Positions 1 to 7,574 of a DNA stretch of 43,468 nucleotides are shown here, piece by piece. The stretch comes from a virus. Within the stretch, counting starts at the first letter, position 1; every line of letters starts with the position of its first letter. The translations under genes were made by a program, and so were the position numbers. The DNA lies in IMG/VR virus record IMGVR_UViG_3300044715_000224, positions 1 to 43,468 of that record; one strand, written 5' to 3'. The notes beneath the pieces are model-generated. The model was not told where the DNA came from. It saw nothing but the letters and a program-made list of their open reading frames with translations, and ran no database searches.

Positions 1-330
1 ACTGGTCCAGCAATTGTTAGGTGGCCTGTTGGTGCAAGACAAGAGCCACATGCAGACAAAGAATTTCATTCTGGCCCAGAAAAAGGAAGAGCAAATGATT
101 TTCCTTGGTATGACCTAGCTGGTTTATTTTATTTTAACGATGATTATGAAGGTGGAGAATTATATTTCCCACAACATGGAATTGAATTTCAGCCAGTGGC
201 TGGAGCAGCATATTTTTTCCCAGGTGACATGAACTATACACACGGGGTAAGACCAGTAAAATCTGGAAATAGATTTACATCTCCATTCTTTTGGACGATA
301 CAAAAACATACAGGAGAAAAACAACCATGA
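1..330 (+). CDS. 2OG-Fe(II) dioxygenase 1, prolyl-4-hydroxylase-like (5' end outside window)
   Basis: Only the C-terminal 109 codons are present; the frame is open from base 1 to the TGA at 328-330. This is the catalytic double-stranded beta-helix of a 2-oxoglutarate and Fe(II) dependent dioxygenase, which couples decarboxylation of 2-oxoglutarate to hydroxylation of a substrate. Visible iron ligands are H and D of EPHADKE (codons at 49 and 55) and H of YTHGVRP (codon 241); the arginine ten residues later (codon 271) is placed to bind the 2-oxoglutarate carboxylate. Between them is FNDDYEGGELYF, a motif shared in varied form with the next three genes. It overlaps the next start by ATGA, so the genes are probably translationally coupled. 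The enzyme class is clear; the substrate is not shown by the sequence. Confidence 0.88.
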   Translation, partial: TGPAIVRWPVGARQEPHADKEFHSGPEKGRANDFPWYDLAGLFYFNDDYEGGELYFPQHGIEFQPVAGAAYFFPGDMNYTHGVRPVKSGNRFTSPFFWTIQKHTGEKQP

Positions 331-1172
331 GTGAATTAGAACATGTAGAGCTTTATCCAAAAGTTGATGTTTATAGAAATGTCTTAAAAGACCCAGCACA
401 ACTATATGAAGTAATGAACGCTTCAGAAAAAACTTCAGAAGGAAAGTATTTTTTAAAGACCTGGGATCCTTGGGCTCATTTTGGAACGTATACTCAGAAA
501 AAAGATATAAGAGAAGTTTCTGCAGAAATTCAATCTACAGAAATGTTTATTAAAGAAAAAGCATTTGTTGAAGAAGTTGAAGCGGCATACAGTAAGGTTA
601 TAGCGGACTACATAGAAAGACACAACATCGAGTTGCCAGAAGGCTGGCGATTCAGCGGATCCTCTTATTCTAAATATCATGCAGGAGTTGACAACCTTAA
701 GAGTAAACTTACCATGCAGTATCATACAGACCATATAACATCACAAAAAGATATGCCTGGGGATAAATTTTCAATTACCTGCACAATGTATATTAATGAT
801 GATTACGATGGCGGAGATATAGAGTTTTATATTAATGGGCAATTCATTAATCATAAGCCAAAAGCTGGTGACATTTTAGTATTTCCTTCAACAGAGCCAT
901 ATTATCATGGGGTAAAAACAATTAATAGCAATGAGAAATTTTTTGTTAGAAATTTTATAATGACCCCTCACAATGGCACAGAAGAATGGCTTGCCAACCA
1001 AAGAAAATTTGGTGCTTACAAATGGGCAAAAATGGAGCAAGAAAGAATTGATTACGACGATAAAAGAAACATGGTTTATTTTAATGACGGAGTTCCAGTT
1101 ACATATGAAGAGCATGTTGAAAAGCAATTTGGCGTCCCATTTGATGCTGAAAAGGAAAAGGGGATAATGTAA
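327..1172 (+). CDS. 2OG-Fe(II) dioxygenase 2
   Basis: A 281-residue dioxygenase starting at the ATG that overlaps the previous stop; an AGGAG lies about ten bases upstream. The frame could extend to 291, but that would run far into the preceding gene and lacks a ribosome site. Iron ligands are H133 and D135 (YHTDH) and H194 (YYHGVK); K204, ten residues after the distal histidine, fits the lysine used by prolyl 4-hydroxylases to bind 2-oxoglutarate. The core motif is YINDDYDGGDIEF. About 100 N-terminal residues precede the catalytic core and are not recognised. Length and the PSTEPYYHGVK segment match the fifth dioxygenase at 40861 closely, so these two are probably paralogues. The substrate is unknown; neighbouring fibre genes suggest a virion protein. 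Confidence 0.88.
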   Translation: MSELEHVELYPKVDVYRNVLKDPAQLYEVMNASEKTSEGKYFLKTWDPWAHFGTYTQKKDIREVSAEIQSTEMFIKEKAFVEEVEAAYSKVIADYIERHNIELPEGWRFSGSSYSKYHAGVDNLKSKLTMQYHTDHITSQKDMPGDKFSITCTMYINDDYDGGDIEFYINGQFINHKPKAGDILVFPSTEPYYHGVKTINSNEKFFVRNFIMTPHNGTEEWLANQRKFGAYKWAKMEQERIDYDDKRNMVYFNDGVPVTYEEHVEKQFGVPFDAEKEKGIM

Positions 1173-1174
1173 TT

Positions 1175-1927
1175 ATGGAAAGAAATATGGTTATAACTAG
1201 ACACAAGCCAGATATTGTGCAATATGACAACTTCTTAACTCCAGATGAATGTAAATCAATCATTGATGTTCTAGCCATTAAGATGGAAAAAGAACAATTA
1301 AAGTGGATGCCAATTTCATTTTATGAGTCATACTCATCAGGTACTCCAGAGTTAAATGACCCAGACACAATTGCCTGTGGCCTACCAGGAGATTTTTTTG
1401 TAGACCTTAGACAAAGAGTTATAGATGCTACTGCAGACATGGCTGGTAAAGATCCAGAACAAATGTCGCAGATAAGCTGGCACTCTCAAAGATGGGCACC
1501 AGGAGCTTTTGCAAATATGCATTCAGACAATACTTCTAATGATGGAGTTTCGGGAGCATTTACTAGAAGTAGATATGCAACTTTTCTTTATTTAAACGAT
1601 GATTTTGAAGATGGTATTTTAAACTTTAAGCATGGATTAACAATTGTTCCAAAAACTGGAACCCTAGTAACATTTGCTGGAGGATTCCATAACATGCACG
1701 AAGTTACAACAGTTAAAAAATCTATAAGATACACTCTTGGATCATTCTGGGATGATAGAGAAGAAAGTGATTATCCACAGGAAGTTAGAGATGCTTGGGC
1801 GGCAGAACTTGCTGAGGTTAGAGCAATGCAAGCAGATGAAGCTATTGAGTGGGAAGACTACAGAAATAAAGGATTAAGAATAACCCCCCGTGGAGAAGTA
1901 TATCCAGCATCAGAAGTAGAAGGATAG
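1175..1927 (+). CDS. 2OG-Fe(II) dioxygenase 3
   Basis: A 250-residue enzyme of the same superfamily, two bases after the previous stop. Iron ligands are H116 and D118 (MHSDN) and H175 (MHEV), with R185 ten residues later as the probable 2-oxoglutarate anchor. The central motif is LYLNDDFEDGILNF, more divergent than in its neighbours. The N-terminal half includes SFYESYSSGTPEL and a W-H-S-Q-R-W segment just before the iron site, as in many phage prolyl-4-hydroxylase-like proteins. A tail of about 50 mostly acidic residues follows the core. Start choice is moderate: there is a purine run at 1156-1163 but spacing is long, and coupling to the upstream stop is likely. The divergence suggests a different substrate from the other copies. 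Confidence 0.86.
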   Translation: MERNMVITRHKPDIVQYDNFLTPDECKSIIDVLAIKMEKEQLKWMPISFYESYSSGTPELNDPDTIACGLPGDFFVDLRQRVIDATADMAGKDPEQMSQISWHSQRWAPGAFANMHSDNTSNDGVSGAFTRSRYATFLYLNDDFEDGILNFKHGLTIVPKTGTLVTFAGGFHNMHEVTTVKKSIRYTLGSFWDDREESDYPQEVRDAWAAELAEVRAMQADEAIEWEDYRNKGLRITPRGEVYPASEVEG

Positions 1928-1928
1928 C

Positions 1929-2579
1929 ATGCAAAACAATGTAGAGTTTAAGCAATTTATAATGTTTGATCTTAAAGTTTTGGGAACAGATATATGGTAC
2001 TGGGAAAATGCATTAAGCTTTCCAGAACATTTAAAAGATTTTATAGACAAAATAGACCAAGAGCCAGAATCATATTCCAGAATATCTAAATGGGAAAATT
2101 GGACTGCTAGCAATGATTCTAGTCTAGTATACGGTAAAACAAAAACAATAAATGCGTCTGCTTTAAAAAAAACTACTGGATCTGACATGGTAGATAAAAA
2201 AACTCTTTATATTGCTAATAGTTTTTCAATGGCTTTTCAAATGTGCACCGATAGATATTTGGAATCTAGAAGGTTAGATAAAAATAAATATAACCTAAAT
2301 CTTGATCGCATAACAATAAAAGCCTGGAATGAAGGACAATCAATGGGCCCACATTTTGATGGACAAGATGGAAATAAAGATTTAGCATTTTCTTTAGTAG
2401 CATATATTAATGATGATTATGAGGGCGGAGAGATTAATTTCCCAAACCATAATGTGACTATAAAGCCAAAAGCTGGAAGCCTAATAATGTTTCCATCACA
2501 AGAGCCTTACATACACGAAGTAAAGCCTATTGTGTCTGGTACTAGATACATGAGCCCAGCACACGTATATATTAAGTAG
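1929..2579 (+). CDS. 2OG-Fe(II) dioxygenase 4
   Basis: A 216-residue dioxygenase, one base after the previous stop, with GAAGGA about six bases before the chosen ATG; an alternative in-frame ATG lies at 1962. Iron ligands are H142 and D144 (GPHFDGQ) and H196 (YIHEVKP), with R206 ten residues later. The core motif YINDDYEGGEINF is nearly the same as in copy 1, and the ending SPAHVYIK closes the beta-helix. It is the last of the four-gene array and ends 20 bases before the collagen-like fibre gene. Known prolyl 4-hydroxylases of this fold act on proline in proteins; that this one does so is inference from context. Confidence 0.88.
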   Translation: MQNNVEFKQFIMFDLKVLGTDIWYWENALSFPEHLKDFIDKIDQEPESYSRISKWENWTASNDSSLVYGKTKTINASALKKTTGSDMVDKKTLYIANSFSMAFQMCTDRYLESRRLDKNKYNLNLDRITIKAWNEGQSMGPHFDGQDGNKDLAFSLVAYINDDYEGGEINFPNHNVTIKPKAGSLIMFPSQEPYIHEVKPIVSGTRYMSPAHVYIK

Positions 2580-2587
2580 ATAGGTGG

Positions 2588-2593
2588 TATAAT
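2588..2593 (+). promoter_or_regulatory. Promoter -10 for fibre gene, leaderless geometry
   Basis: TATAAT preceded by TGG (an extended -10) sits exactly six bases before the ATG at 2600, and there is no Shine-Dalgarno sequence between them. A transcript starting at the usual distance would begin at or next to the ATG. No convincing -35 is seen 16-18 bases upstream. Confidence 0.6.
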
Positions 2594-2599
2594 AAAAAA

Positions 2600-3712
2600 A
2601 TGAGCACAGGAGTAAATGGCTGGAGATTTCCAGACTACACAGACACCCCAGACGTACCTAGAGACCTAGGAAACCTTGGCGCTGACATTGCGACATTCAT
2701 TGCCGCTAATCCAGGCCCACAGGGCCCTTCAGGCACCTTAGCGGTAGGTACAGTAACTACTGTTAGTGCTGCTACACCAGCATCAGTTGTAAATGTAGGA
2801 ACTGCATCTAATGCTATATTGAATTTAACATTACCAAGAGGTGTTGATGGAATTATTGGTGGTCCTGGTCCCTCTAATGTTTTAAATATTGGAACTGTTG
2901 TTGAAGGCGGCTCTGCTAGCGCAACAATAACTGGAACCAGTCCTTCACAAACATTAAACTTAGTTCTTCCCCAAGGTCCGCAAGGCATACAAGGACCAAC
3001 TGGACCTCAAGGTCCAGCCACAGTAGCTGTTGGAACAACTACAACTGGTGCGGCTGGAACAAATGCCTCAGTTGTTAATACTGGAACGACAGCAAACGCT
3101 ATTTTTTCATTTACAATACCAAGAGGCGCAACTGGCGCAACTGGACCAACTGGACCTCAAGGCATTCCTGGAGACAGCGCAACAATTGACCCAATAGCAA
3201 CAACAATAAGTTTAAATATACCGACATCTTCTGGATACGGAGTAAACTCTAACTGGTACCCATTTGCAAACAATCTTTATTCAATGGGGCAGCCAACAGA
3301 TGTCCCAAATGGAGTTTCATCAAATAGATTCTGGAAAACAATATACTCTAATACTGGAACCATTAATACTTCAGATGAAAGATTAAAAACTGATATTGTT
3401 ACATCTCCACTTGGCCTTGATTTTATAAATAATTTAAATCCCGTAAAATATAAATTCCTTGAAGGTGGAAAAGAAGTAGTTGAGGGAGACATAGTTTCTA
3501 TTCCTGGATCAAGAACACATTATGGACTTATTGCCCAAGAAGTAAAACAAGCATTAGATGAATCTGGTGTTGGAGATTTTGCTGGTTGGGTAAAAATGGA
3601 TATGTCACAAGAAGATTCTATGCAAGGCCTAAGATATGATCAGTTTGTGGCACCATTAATTAAAGCCGTACAAGAGCTTACAGCGAGAGTCAAAGCCCTA
3701 GAAGAGAAGTAA
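2600..3712 (+). CDS. Collagen-like tail fibre with S74 intramolecular chaperone
   Basis: A 370-residue virion fibre. Residues 1-38 are a short N-terminal attachment-like segment. Residues 39-45 are GPQGPSG. Three imperfect repeats of 45-50 residues follow (about 49-93, 97-141, 144-194); each has a beta-rich half with a GTV/GTT...SASV pattern and ends in collagen-type Gly-X-Y triplets (GPQGIQGPTGPQGPA at 126-140, GATGATGPTGPQGIPGDS at 176-193). The C-terminus from S258 is a peptidase S74 domain: TSDERLKTDI gives the Ser/Lys pair (S258, K263), followed by HYGLIAQEVK and a terminal coiled coil. In this family the domain trimerises the fibre and then cuts itself off just before the serine. Whether this is a receptor-binding tip or a head or neck fibre cannot be told. 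It follows four hydroxylase genes directly. Confidence 0.85.
   Translation: MSTGVNGWRFPDYTDTPDVPRDLGNLGADIATFIAANPGPQGPSGTLAVGTVTTVSAATPASVVNVGTASNAILNLTLPRGVDGIIGGPGPSNVLNIGTVVEGGSASATITGTSPSQTLNLVLPQGPQGIQGPTGPQGPATVAVGTTTTGAAGTNASVVNTGTTANAIFSFTIPRGATGATGPTGPQGIPGDSATIDPIATTISLNIPTSSGYGVNSNWYPFANNLYSMGQPTDVPNGVSSNRFWKTIYSNTGTINTSDERLKTDIVTSPLGLDFINNLNPVKYKFLEGGKEVVEGDIVSIPGSRTHYGLIAQEVKQALDESGVGDFAGWVKMDMSQEDSMQGLRYDQFVAPLIKAVQELTARVKALEEK
2744..3181 (+). repeat. Three imperfect 45-50-residue fibre repeats with collagen triplets
   Basis: Coding repeats at residues about 49-93, 97-141 and 144-194 of the fibre. Each starts with a V/I-G-T-V/T segment, continues through (S)ASVVN-G-T or equivalent and LNLTLP/FSFTIP, and ends in Gly-X-Y triplets. 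The first copy has a degenerate triplet part (GVDGIIGGPGP). Proline is mostly in the X position (GPQ, GPT); GIP at 188-190 is the one clear Y-position proline. Confidence 0.75.
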
Positions 3713-3715
3713 GAC

Positions 3716-5521
3716 ATGTCATATAAGTATACTGTCTTAAAAGATAACCCACTTGCATTTTTTTTGTTGGATGAGGTTCGTTCTGGAGAAACTAATTTAT
3801 ACAGCAACTTAACTTCACTGTATTCCACCTATCAAGATTTAAAAGATAATGGAATTTCATATGCAGCAGTTAGCGGACTACCCATTGTAGACTACTCTGG
3901 AAATTCTATGGAGGGCTACGCAATAGATGCTTCAGATATGGAAGTTCTTCCAATAGTAGGAGCTGGCGTCAGAGGTACTGAAATTAATGAAAATATTGAT
4001 CTGTCTTTAAAAGCTTTAGGAATTGCTAATTCTAAAAGCCCAGACAACCCCTTTGCATTTGAAATATGGTTTAGCCCAGATCCTTCTGACCTATCAGAAT
4101 ACTTAATCATTGGAGATGCAACAAATAAAATAGGTTTATTTTATAAAAATGAAAATGTAATATTTAAGTGCACGGAGCAAGAAAAAGTCTGGTCTAAAGT
4201 AGCCAAGACTAAAGTAATGCATATAGTGGGAATATTTTCTAAAGATAAAATGTCTTTGTATATAAACGGATCTCTGGTTTCTGAAAAATTTATTACAGCA
4301 GGGTTTAAATTTACAAATGCATCCATGACTCCTAAAATTGGTCCAGCAAATACTGGAAAGAGATTTGTAGTAGATTCGGCAGCAATATATAATTATGAAA
4401 TAGAAGACACAAAAATTTTAGCACATTATTTAGCTGGGTATAAAGAAACTAAGTATTCACAAATTGTTTATTCTAAAAACGGCGTATTGTTTTCATTAAA
4501 TTCTGTGTTTTTAAAACCAGCAGTTTCATATAGATATCCTGGATCTAAATCCTTAGATTCTATAGTTTCGGGAGACGCATACTATAATCCAACTTATAAA
4601 AGAATAGAATTTGCCCAGACAGAATTAGTAGAAGAAAAAACTTTTGTATTTGAAGAAAGACTTTATGTGCCAAACCCAGAGAACATTGTTTCTTCTAGGA
4701 TATCTTATGGCCAAGATGTGCAAAACATTTTAGTGGAAGCTAAGGTTCCAGGGCAGCCATGGGTAGTATGTAAAAACAATTCTACTCTTCCATATTATAA
4801 TAAAAATGAAGACCTATCTGGTCCAATACTAGACATACGTGTAACAATGAACACTCTAGATTCATCTTTTGACCTCCCCTACTTTGATAAATTGGAAATT
4901 GACTTATACTCAAATAAAGATTTTTATTCTGATAATGGTGGGGGTAAAATATATTCAAACTACGATTATTCATTGGGTTATTATAACTACCCAGTAAGAA
5001 TGCAAAATAAATACAACGGATTGACCATGCAATCTGGTTATGGCTTTTCGGTAGACCTTCCAATACAGCCAAGAACAATAGAAATGTTTTTTACTCCAAG
5101 AGAAGGTAAGAATGTTTTATTCTCATCAGCCTTAGCCTCTTTAAGCTGGACAAATAGCGGGGTAATAACAAAAAATGGAATTAGTGCAATATACGTCAAT
5201 GGAGTAAATAGAACTACATCCACCAACGTATCCCAATTTTTATTAAGTGGAGTATCTCATCACATATTAATAGTGCTAAGCGCAAGCGCCACAAATATTA
5301 AATTAAATCAGAACCAAAGTGGGTCGGAATATGGTGGATCTAATACCTATAGCAATTTAGCATTTTATGAAACCCCATTTACCGCTCCAGAAGCCCTAAA
5401 GAATTATAAGCTGTATTGCTCAGAAAATTCATTTACCATAGAAGACCCAGGCATAACTTTCTCAGAAAGTGCTACTGGCCTAGACAACACAGCCTACTTC
5501 ACAAGATCTTTTGACGTTTAG
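3716..5521 (+). CDS. Tail-associated protein with two LamG/concanavalin-like domains
   Basis: A 601-residue protein beginning three bases after the fibre gene, with a GAGAAG ribosome site. Residues about 105-245 resemble a LamG/concanavalin-A-like jelly roll: FEIWFSPD, a strand ending in IGLFYKN, then MSLYINGSLV and a closing DSAAIYNYEIED segment. Residues about 445-590 repeat the pattern (TIEMFFTPREG, AIYVNGVNR, LAFYETPFT). The middle, about 250-440, is beta-rich and not recognised. These domains usually bind glycans or other surface ligands, so an adhesin or fibre role is likely. It follows the collagen-like fibre and is probably co-transcribed with it. The family is recognised only by pattern; no exact homologue is claimed. 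Confidence 0.65.
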   Translation: MSYKYTVLKDNPLAFFLLDEVRSGETNLYSNLTSLYSTYQDLKDNGISYAAVSGLPIVDYSGNSMEGYAIDASDMEVLPIVGAGVRGTEINENIDLSLKALGIANSKSPDNPFAFEIWFSPDPSDLSEYLIIGDATNKIGLFYKNENVIFKCTEQEKVWSKVAKTKVMHIVGIFSKDKMSLYINGSLVSEKFITAGFKFTNASMTPKIGPANTGKRFVVDSAAIYNYEIEDTKILAHYLAGYKETKYSQIVYSKNGVLFSLNSVFLKPAVSYRYPGSKSLDSIVSGDAYYNPTYKRIEFAQTELVEEKTFVFEERLYVPNPENIVSSRISYGQDVQNILVEAKVPGQPWVVCKNNSTLPYYNKNEDLSGPILDIRVTMNTLDSSFDLPYFDKLEIDLYSNKDFYSDNGGGKIYSNYDYSLGYYNYPVRMQNKYNGLTMQSGYGFSVDLPIQPRTIEMFFTPREGKNVLFSSALASLSWTNSGVITKNGISAIYVNGVNRTTSTNVSQFLLSGVSHHILIVLSASATNIKLNQNQSGSEYGGSNTYSNLAFYETPFTAPEALKNYKLYCSENSFTIEDPGITFSESATGLDNTAYFTRSFDV

Positions 5522-5525
5522 CCTG

Positions 5526-5544
5526 CAATATTTTTAAAATATTG
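5526..5544. repeat. A/T inverted repeat after the LamG gene
   Basis: CAATATTTT-T-AAAATATTG is a perfect 9-base inverted repeat four bases after the stop of the LamG gene. It could fold as a weak hairpin at the 3' end of that transcript, but it has almost no G/C and no T-run after it, so it is not a standard intrinsic terminator. Confidence 0.4.
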
Positions 5545-5564
5545 TCACAGATTAGGACAGAAGA

Positions 5565-5593
5565 TGGACTTTTGTTGAGAATAATGGTAAACT
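5565..5593 (+). promoter_or_regulatory. Promoter for the head operon
   Basis: TGGACT at 5565-5570, a 17-base spacer, and TAAACT at 5588-5593 with TGG in front (extended -10). The ATG at 5603 is nine bases after the -10, so the predicted leader is only about 2-3 bases. No ribosome site is seen. It would drive the small gene, portal and following head genes. Confidence 0.5.
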
Positions 5594-5602
5594 GGTTAAC
5601 AT

Positions 5603-5941
5603 ATGGAAATCTTAAATCAAAAAAGTCAAGTTGTTGAAGAGACACGCCTAGGCATATACGTATGGGAAATGCCAGATGGTCGATGGATCGGCGATGATGA
5701 TGGAAATTTCCTTTCTATAACATCAACCAAAGGCAACAGATCTAAAATTGCCGCACTCGCAGATTCTGTTAGACATTATGGAATTAGCGAAGGCCAGCCT
5801 AAATTTCTTTCAGGCAGAAGAAAAATTGATGATGAAGAATTTGAGCATCAAAACGAAAGACTTAAATGGGGCCTTACTCCAGATCCATTAGATATTGGAG
5901 AATATAAAGATTCAATTTTAAGAGGGGGATCTGTAAGATGA
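5603..5941 (+). CDS. Conserved-looking small protein upstream of portal, function unknown
   Basis: A 112-residue hydrophilic protein, not recognised. It starts with a variable segment, then YVWEMPDGRWIGDDDGNFLSI, a tryptophan-rich beta-like stretch, followed by helical KIAALADSVRHYG and a basic/acidic C-terminus with LKWGLTPDPLDIGEY. There is no signal peptide, membrane segment or cysteine motif. Its stop overlaps the portal start (ATGA), so it is coupled to portal synthesis and is likely a head or packaging accessory protein. In many phages this slot before portal holds terminase; this protein is far too short and has no ATPase motifs. A real gene by coupling, length and neighbour spacing. 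Confidence 0.6.
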   Translation: MEILNQKSQVVEETRLGIYVWEMPDGRWIGDDDGNFLSITSTKGNRSKIAALADSVRHYGISEGQPKFLSGRRKIDDEEFEHQNERLKWGLTPDPLDIGEYKDSILRGGSVR

Positions 5942-7521
5942 CACAATTTTTAGAAGACGGACCAGAAGATACATACGAGGTATCTGTTAAAAATAGTTCA
6001 GACCTATTCTCATTTAAGAAAGAAAAAGAACACGTAGACCCATTTGCAATTGGTATTGATGACCTTAAAAAAGTAAGAGGCCTTGGAACAAACTTTAAAA
6101 GAAAAGTAAATAGAGATTTTGCAAAATCATTTACTGGTAAAGATGGAGCAGCAACACAACAAAATCTATTGCAATCAGCAGTTACTGGTTATGCAATGTT
6201 CGACCTTGTACAACCAGTATATAATCTAGAATATCTTTCTCAAATATATGAAGTTTCAACATACAACTATGCAGCTATTAATGCTAAGGTGGCAAATATT
6301 GTTGGTCTTGGATATTCTTTTATGGAGACAAGAAAAACGAATGATGCCATTGATGCAATAACAGATGATAAGCAATTAGATAGAGCTCGTAGAAAACTAA
6401 ATAAATTAAAACAAGATCTTCAAGACTGGCTAGATGCAACAAATGAGGAAGATACATTTACCGAAACATTAATAAAGGCGTATACAGACCTAGAAGCAAC
6501 TGGTAACGGCTACCTCGAAATTGGTAGAACTACAGGCGGAGACATTGGTTATATTGGCCATATACCAGCAAAAACTATGCGTGTAAGAAGACTTAGAGAT
6601 GGATTTATGCAATTGCTTTATGGAAAAGCTGTATTCTTTAGAAACTTTGGAGATACAGAAACTATTAATCCAATTGGCGATTCAGAGGATAGACCAAACG
6701 AAATCATTCATTTAAAGAAATATACCCCAATGAATAATTACTACGGTATTCCAGATATTGTAGCAGCCCAGATGTCACTTGCGGGAAATGAATTTGCTGG
6801 CAGATACAACCTTGACTACTTTGAAAACAAAGCGGTACCAAGATATATTATTACAGTTAAGGGAGCAAAGCTTTCTCCAGAGTCAGAAAGGAAATTGCTT
6901 GAATTCTTCCAAGTTGGATTAAAGGGTAAAAACCACAGATCACTATATATTCCTCTACCAGCCGACACTCAAGACAATAAAGTTGAATTTAAAATGGAAC
7001 CAGTTGAAGCTGGTGCCCAAGAGTCTTCATTTAATATTTATAGGCAGTCAAATAGAGATGAAATTCTATTGGCACACAGAGTCCCAATTAATAAAATTGG
7101 TGTTCCAGAAGGCGTATCTTTGGCAAACGCTAGAGATGCAGATAAAACATTTAAAGAGCAGGTTTGCCGTCCAGCTCAAATGAGACTTGAAAAAAGAATT
7201 AATTCAATAATTGAAGAAAAGACAGATGCATTAAAAATTAAATTCGAAGAGTTGACTTTGACTGACGAAGATACCCAGTCTCAAATAGACGAAAGATATT
7301 TAAGAATGCAGGTAATTACTCCTAATGAAGTTAGAATTAGAAAAGGAATGATTCCTGTTGACGGCGGAGACGAAATGGTTGAATTAAAGCCACAGCAAGC
7401 AGCTGATCAAAAGGCAACTGCTGGGAAAACTAGGGCTAGGGATTCAGAAAGATCTGCTGCATCTTCCGATAAAGTCGGAGAAGGCAGAAATGCAAAGGGT
7501 GACGGAAAAAGGGTTGACTAA
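5938..7521 (+). CDS. Portal protein
   Basis: A 527-residue portal of the HK97/PBSX-like family, the dodecameric ring at the capsid vertex through which DNA enters and leaves. Family-like features are the N-terminal YNLEYLSQIYEVSTYNYAAINAKV segment (about residues 90-120), the IIHLKKYTPMNNYYGIPD block (about 255-275) typical of this family, NYDYFEN-like NLDYFENKAVPRYII (about 290-310), and the long C-terminal helical part with LLAHRVPINKIGV and LANARDADKTF (about 380-405). The C-terminal about 35 residues are charged and low in complexity. It overlaps the gene before by four bases and is followed by protease/scaffold and capsid, the standard order. Confidence 0.9.
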   Translation: MTQFLEDGPEDTYEVSVKNSSDLFSFKKEKEHVDPFAIGIDDLKKVRGLGTNFKRKVNRDFAKSFTGKDGAATQQNLLQSAVTGYAMFDLVQPVYNLEYLSQIYEVSTYNYAAINAKVANIVGLGYSFMETRKTNDAIDAITDDKQLDRARRKLNKLKQDLQDWLDATNEEDTFTETLIKAYTDLEATGNGYLEIGRTTGGDIGYIGHIPAKTMRVRRLRDGFMQLLYGKAVFFRNFGDTETINPIGDSEDRPNEIIHLKKYTPMNNYYGIPDIVAAQMSLAGNEFAGRYNLDYFENKAVPRYIITVKGAKLSPESERKLLEFFQVGLKGKNHRSLYIPLPADTQDNKVEFKMEPVEAGAQESSFNIYRQSNRDEILLAHRVPINKIGVPEGVSLANARDADKTFKEQVCRPAQMRLEKRINSIIEEKTDALKIKFEELTLTDEDTQSQIDERYLRMQVITPNEVRIRKGMIPVDGGDEMVELKPQQAADQKATAGKTRARDSERSAASSDKVGEGRNAKGDGKRVD

Positions 7522-7538
7522 CCCTAATCAACTGCTAT

Positions 7539-7567
7539 TTGCTTTATAGTAGATAAACCATTAAAAT
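7539..7567 (+). promoter_or_regulatory. Promoter candidate for protease/scaffold/capsid, leaderless geometry
   Basis: TTGCTT at 7539-7544, a 17-base spacer and TAAAAT at 7562-7567. The -10 ends seven bases before the ATG at 7575 and no Shine-Dalgarno site lies between, so the mRNA may start at or beside the ATG. A second possible -10, TATAGT at 7545-7550, has no matching -35. Confidence 0.42.
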
Positions 7568-7574
7568 TAAGCAT

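Noticed and set aside
291-326. Upstream extension of dioxygenase 2 to an ATG at 291
   Set aside because: It would overlap the end of dioxygenase 1 by 40 bases and lacks a ribosome site; ATG 327 has AGGAG and an ATGA junction.
453-734. Minus-strand open frames throughout the window (for example 453-734, 16133-16540, 27004-27279)
   Set aside because: All lie opposite clear + strand genes, have no ribosome sites or family features, and show composition expected of shadows of A+T-rich coding sequence.
1-2579. Dioxygenases as DNA base oxidases (TET/JBP-like) or AlkB-like repair enzymes
   Set aside because: The motifs (GGEINF core, distal H plus basic residue at +10) fit prolyl-4-hydroxylase-like enzymes better, and the AlkB R-x5-R ending is not seen; a nucleic acid substrate cannot be fully excluded, mainly for copy 5.
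5526-5544. A/T inverted repeat as an intrinsic terminator
   Set aside because: The stem is nearly all A/T and lacks a T-run after it, unlike the three strong terminators; kept only as a repeat.
7510-7525. AGGGTT-GACT-AACCCT hairpin across the portal stop codon as terminator
   Set aside because: A six-base stem without a T-tract; at most a minor RNA structure.
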